From contig JACPXA010000122.1 in the NCBI GenBank assembly GCA_016196785.1, positions 1-5,414 of the forward strand: DNA of 5,414 nucleotides, written 5' to 3'. Made by a program: the position numbers and the translations under genes. Numbering within the stretch: the stretch's first letter is position 1; each line of letters opens with the position of its first letter. Below are positions 5,019-5,414 of the stretch, in pieces. The notes under the pieces were generated by a model, which saw nothing but the letters and a program-made list of their open reading frames with translations, was not told where the DNA came from and did not search any database. Origin of the DNA: Elusimicrobiota bacterium (lineage in GTDB: Bacteria > Elusimicrobiota > Elusimicrobia > 2-01-FULL-59-12 > JACPXA01).

Positions 5019-5414
5019 TTTTGTCTCTCCTTTCCGAGCCACTTGCCAATGAATAGCCGCTCGTTGATTTTGTAGCCCGCCCTCACCCGTTTGGCGTCGT
5101 AGCGCCATGCGAGCGACCGATTTTTCGAACGAAGGTGCCAAAGGATGGCCGCCGGAATGACATAGAGGTCGTATCCCGCCATGTAGAGACTGTACGTCGC
5201 GTCAACTTCCTCAAACGCGAAGCTGCGGGCAGGGTTGCTGAATTGAAGGTCCCAGCCGCCGATGGCGCGAATGGCGTCCGTACGAAGACAGTACGTGTGC
5301 AGAAAGCATTGAGCGGGGATTTGCTGGCGCTGTCGTAGGACGCTGGGACTGTAGCGGTAACATGGACCCGTGTTCAGGTACTCGACGCGCTTGGGCGTGA
5401 CGCGCAGCTCGTTG
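5015..5414 (-). CDS. glycosyltransferase (GT2/GT-A-like), C-terminal part, 5' end off window
   Basis: A minus-strand frame enters from the right edge and gives 132 residues before the TGA at 5017-5015. The start is off the window. The visible part looks like the second half of a GT-A fold, family-2-like glycosyltransferase. CFLHTYCLRTDAIRAIGGWD (visible residues 36-55) matches the acceptor-side 'R-dal--iGGwD' segment. FAFEEVDATYSLYMAGYDLYVIP (66-87) matches the 'EDvD-s-R---aGy-i--vP' region with acidic residues, and the LWH (91-93) histidine is the usual late metal or substrate contact. These enzymes move a sugar from a nucleotide sugar to an acceptor. Acceptor and sugar cannot be read from the sequence. 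The stop overlaps the queC start (ATGA), so the genes are coupled and the acceptor may be the modified DNA base, though surface polysaccharide or phage-encoded host-envelope modification are alternatives. Without the N-terminal half the nucleotide-binding DxD motif cannot be checked. Confidence 0.75.
   Translation of the reverse strand, partial: NELRVTPKRVEYLNTGPCYRYSPSVLRQRQQIPAQCFLHTYCLRTDAIRAIGGWDLQFSNPARSFAFEEVDATYSLYMAGYDLYVIPAAILWHLRSKNRSLAWRYDAKRVRAGYKINERLFIGKWLGKERQK
5027..5031 (-). promoter_or_regulatory. Shine-Dalgarno AGGAG fixing the queC start
   Basis: On the minus strand AGGAG is eight bases before ATG 5018, within the last codons of the glycosyltransferase. It decides for the internal start over an in-frame upstream ATG at 5141, whose extra 41 residues have no QueC character and overlap the glycosyltransferase. 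Confidence 0.75.

Larger units (their letters stand above)
1476..5414. mobile_element. phage-like integrative element, one end (att to window edge)
   Basis: The element starts at the tRNA-Met fragment and continues past the right edge. A tyrosine integrase gene ends 55 bases from the scar, an excisionase-like gene lies beside it, and DNA-base-modification genes follow in the same operon. No capsid, terminase large subunit or conjugation gene is visible, so temperate phage, phage satellite and integrative plasmid all remain possible. The other end should carry a complete initiator tRNA gene. Confidence 0.75.

Noticed and set aside
4348..5049. Open minus-strand frame of 233 codons overlapping queC
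   Set aside because: Arg/Gly-rich composition without motifs. The queC frame in the same place has a full PP-loop and Cys4 zinc site.
5019..5141. N-terminal extension of QueC to ATG 5141
   Set aside because: The extra 41 residues lack QueC similarity and overlap the well-supported glycosyltransferase frame. ATG 5018 has a good Shine-Dalgarno.
5135..5338. Plus-strand frame of 67 codons at the right end
   Set aside because: It is the complement of the glycosyltransferase coding frame and has no recognisable features.
1..5414. CRISPR array or long tandem repeat
   Set aside because: No regularly spaced repeated units were seen on reading through the window.

Overview
The window is bacterial DNA of moderately high GC (judged by eye) and looks like the junction between a host chromosome and an integrated mobile element. 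I cannot name the host. A tRNA gene remnant carrying an encoded CCA end, Shine-Dalgarno sequences and an IS5-type transposase fit a bacterium, but nothing fixes the phylum.

Left part (1-1475, presumed chromosomal side). At the edge, on the minus strand, is the N-terminal third or so of an IS5-family transposase that runs off the window. Its ribosome binding site is buried in a perfect 9-bp hairpin. Next, on the plus strand, comes a zeta-toxin-like kinase gene broken by an apparent single-base insertion. It is followed at once by an intact 62-residue protein of the type that accompanies such kinases, and then by a short DUF3024-like gene. A minus-strand intrinsic terminator lies at about 1400-1433.

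Junction (1476-1575). The minus strand carries the 3' part of an initiator tRNA-Met gene (anticodon loop to CCA) with no matching 5' half. This is the classic scar of a tyrosine-integrase element inserted into a tRNA gene. Ten bases of this core recur in inverted orientation one base beyond the integrase stop codon.

Right part (1576-5414, element side). All genes are on the minus strand and packed as one transcription unit, read from right to left: a glycosyltransferase (5' end off the window), a QueC-like preQ0 synthase, a TGT/DpdA-like transglycosylase, a Cys4 protein of unknown role, an excisionase-like HTH protein and a tyrosine integrase. The first three are joined by 4-nt stop/start overlaps (ATGA and GTGA), and the TGT-like gene overlaps the next by 92 nt. 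Together they suggest a DNA-modification cassette: QueC makes the 7-cyano-7-deazaguanine base, the TGT-like enzyme exchanges it for guanine in DNA, and the glycosyltransferase might decorate the product. Glycosylation of a deazaguanine-modified genome is the potentially new biology here, and it is an inference from gene order. The recombination genes at the end of the same operon, with the tRNA att scar, suggest a temperate phage or phage-like integrative element.
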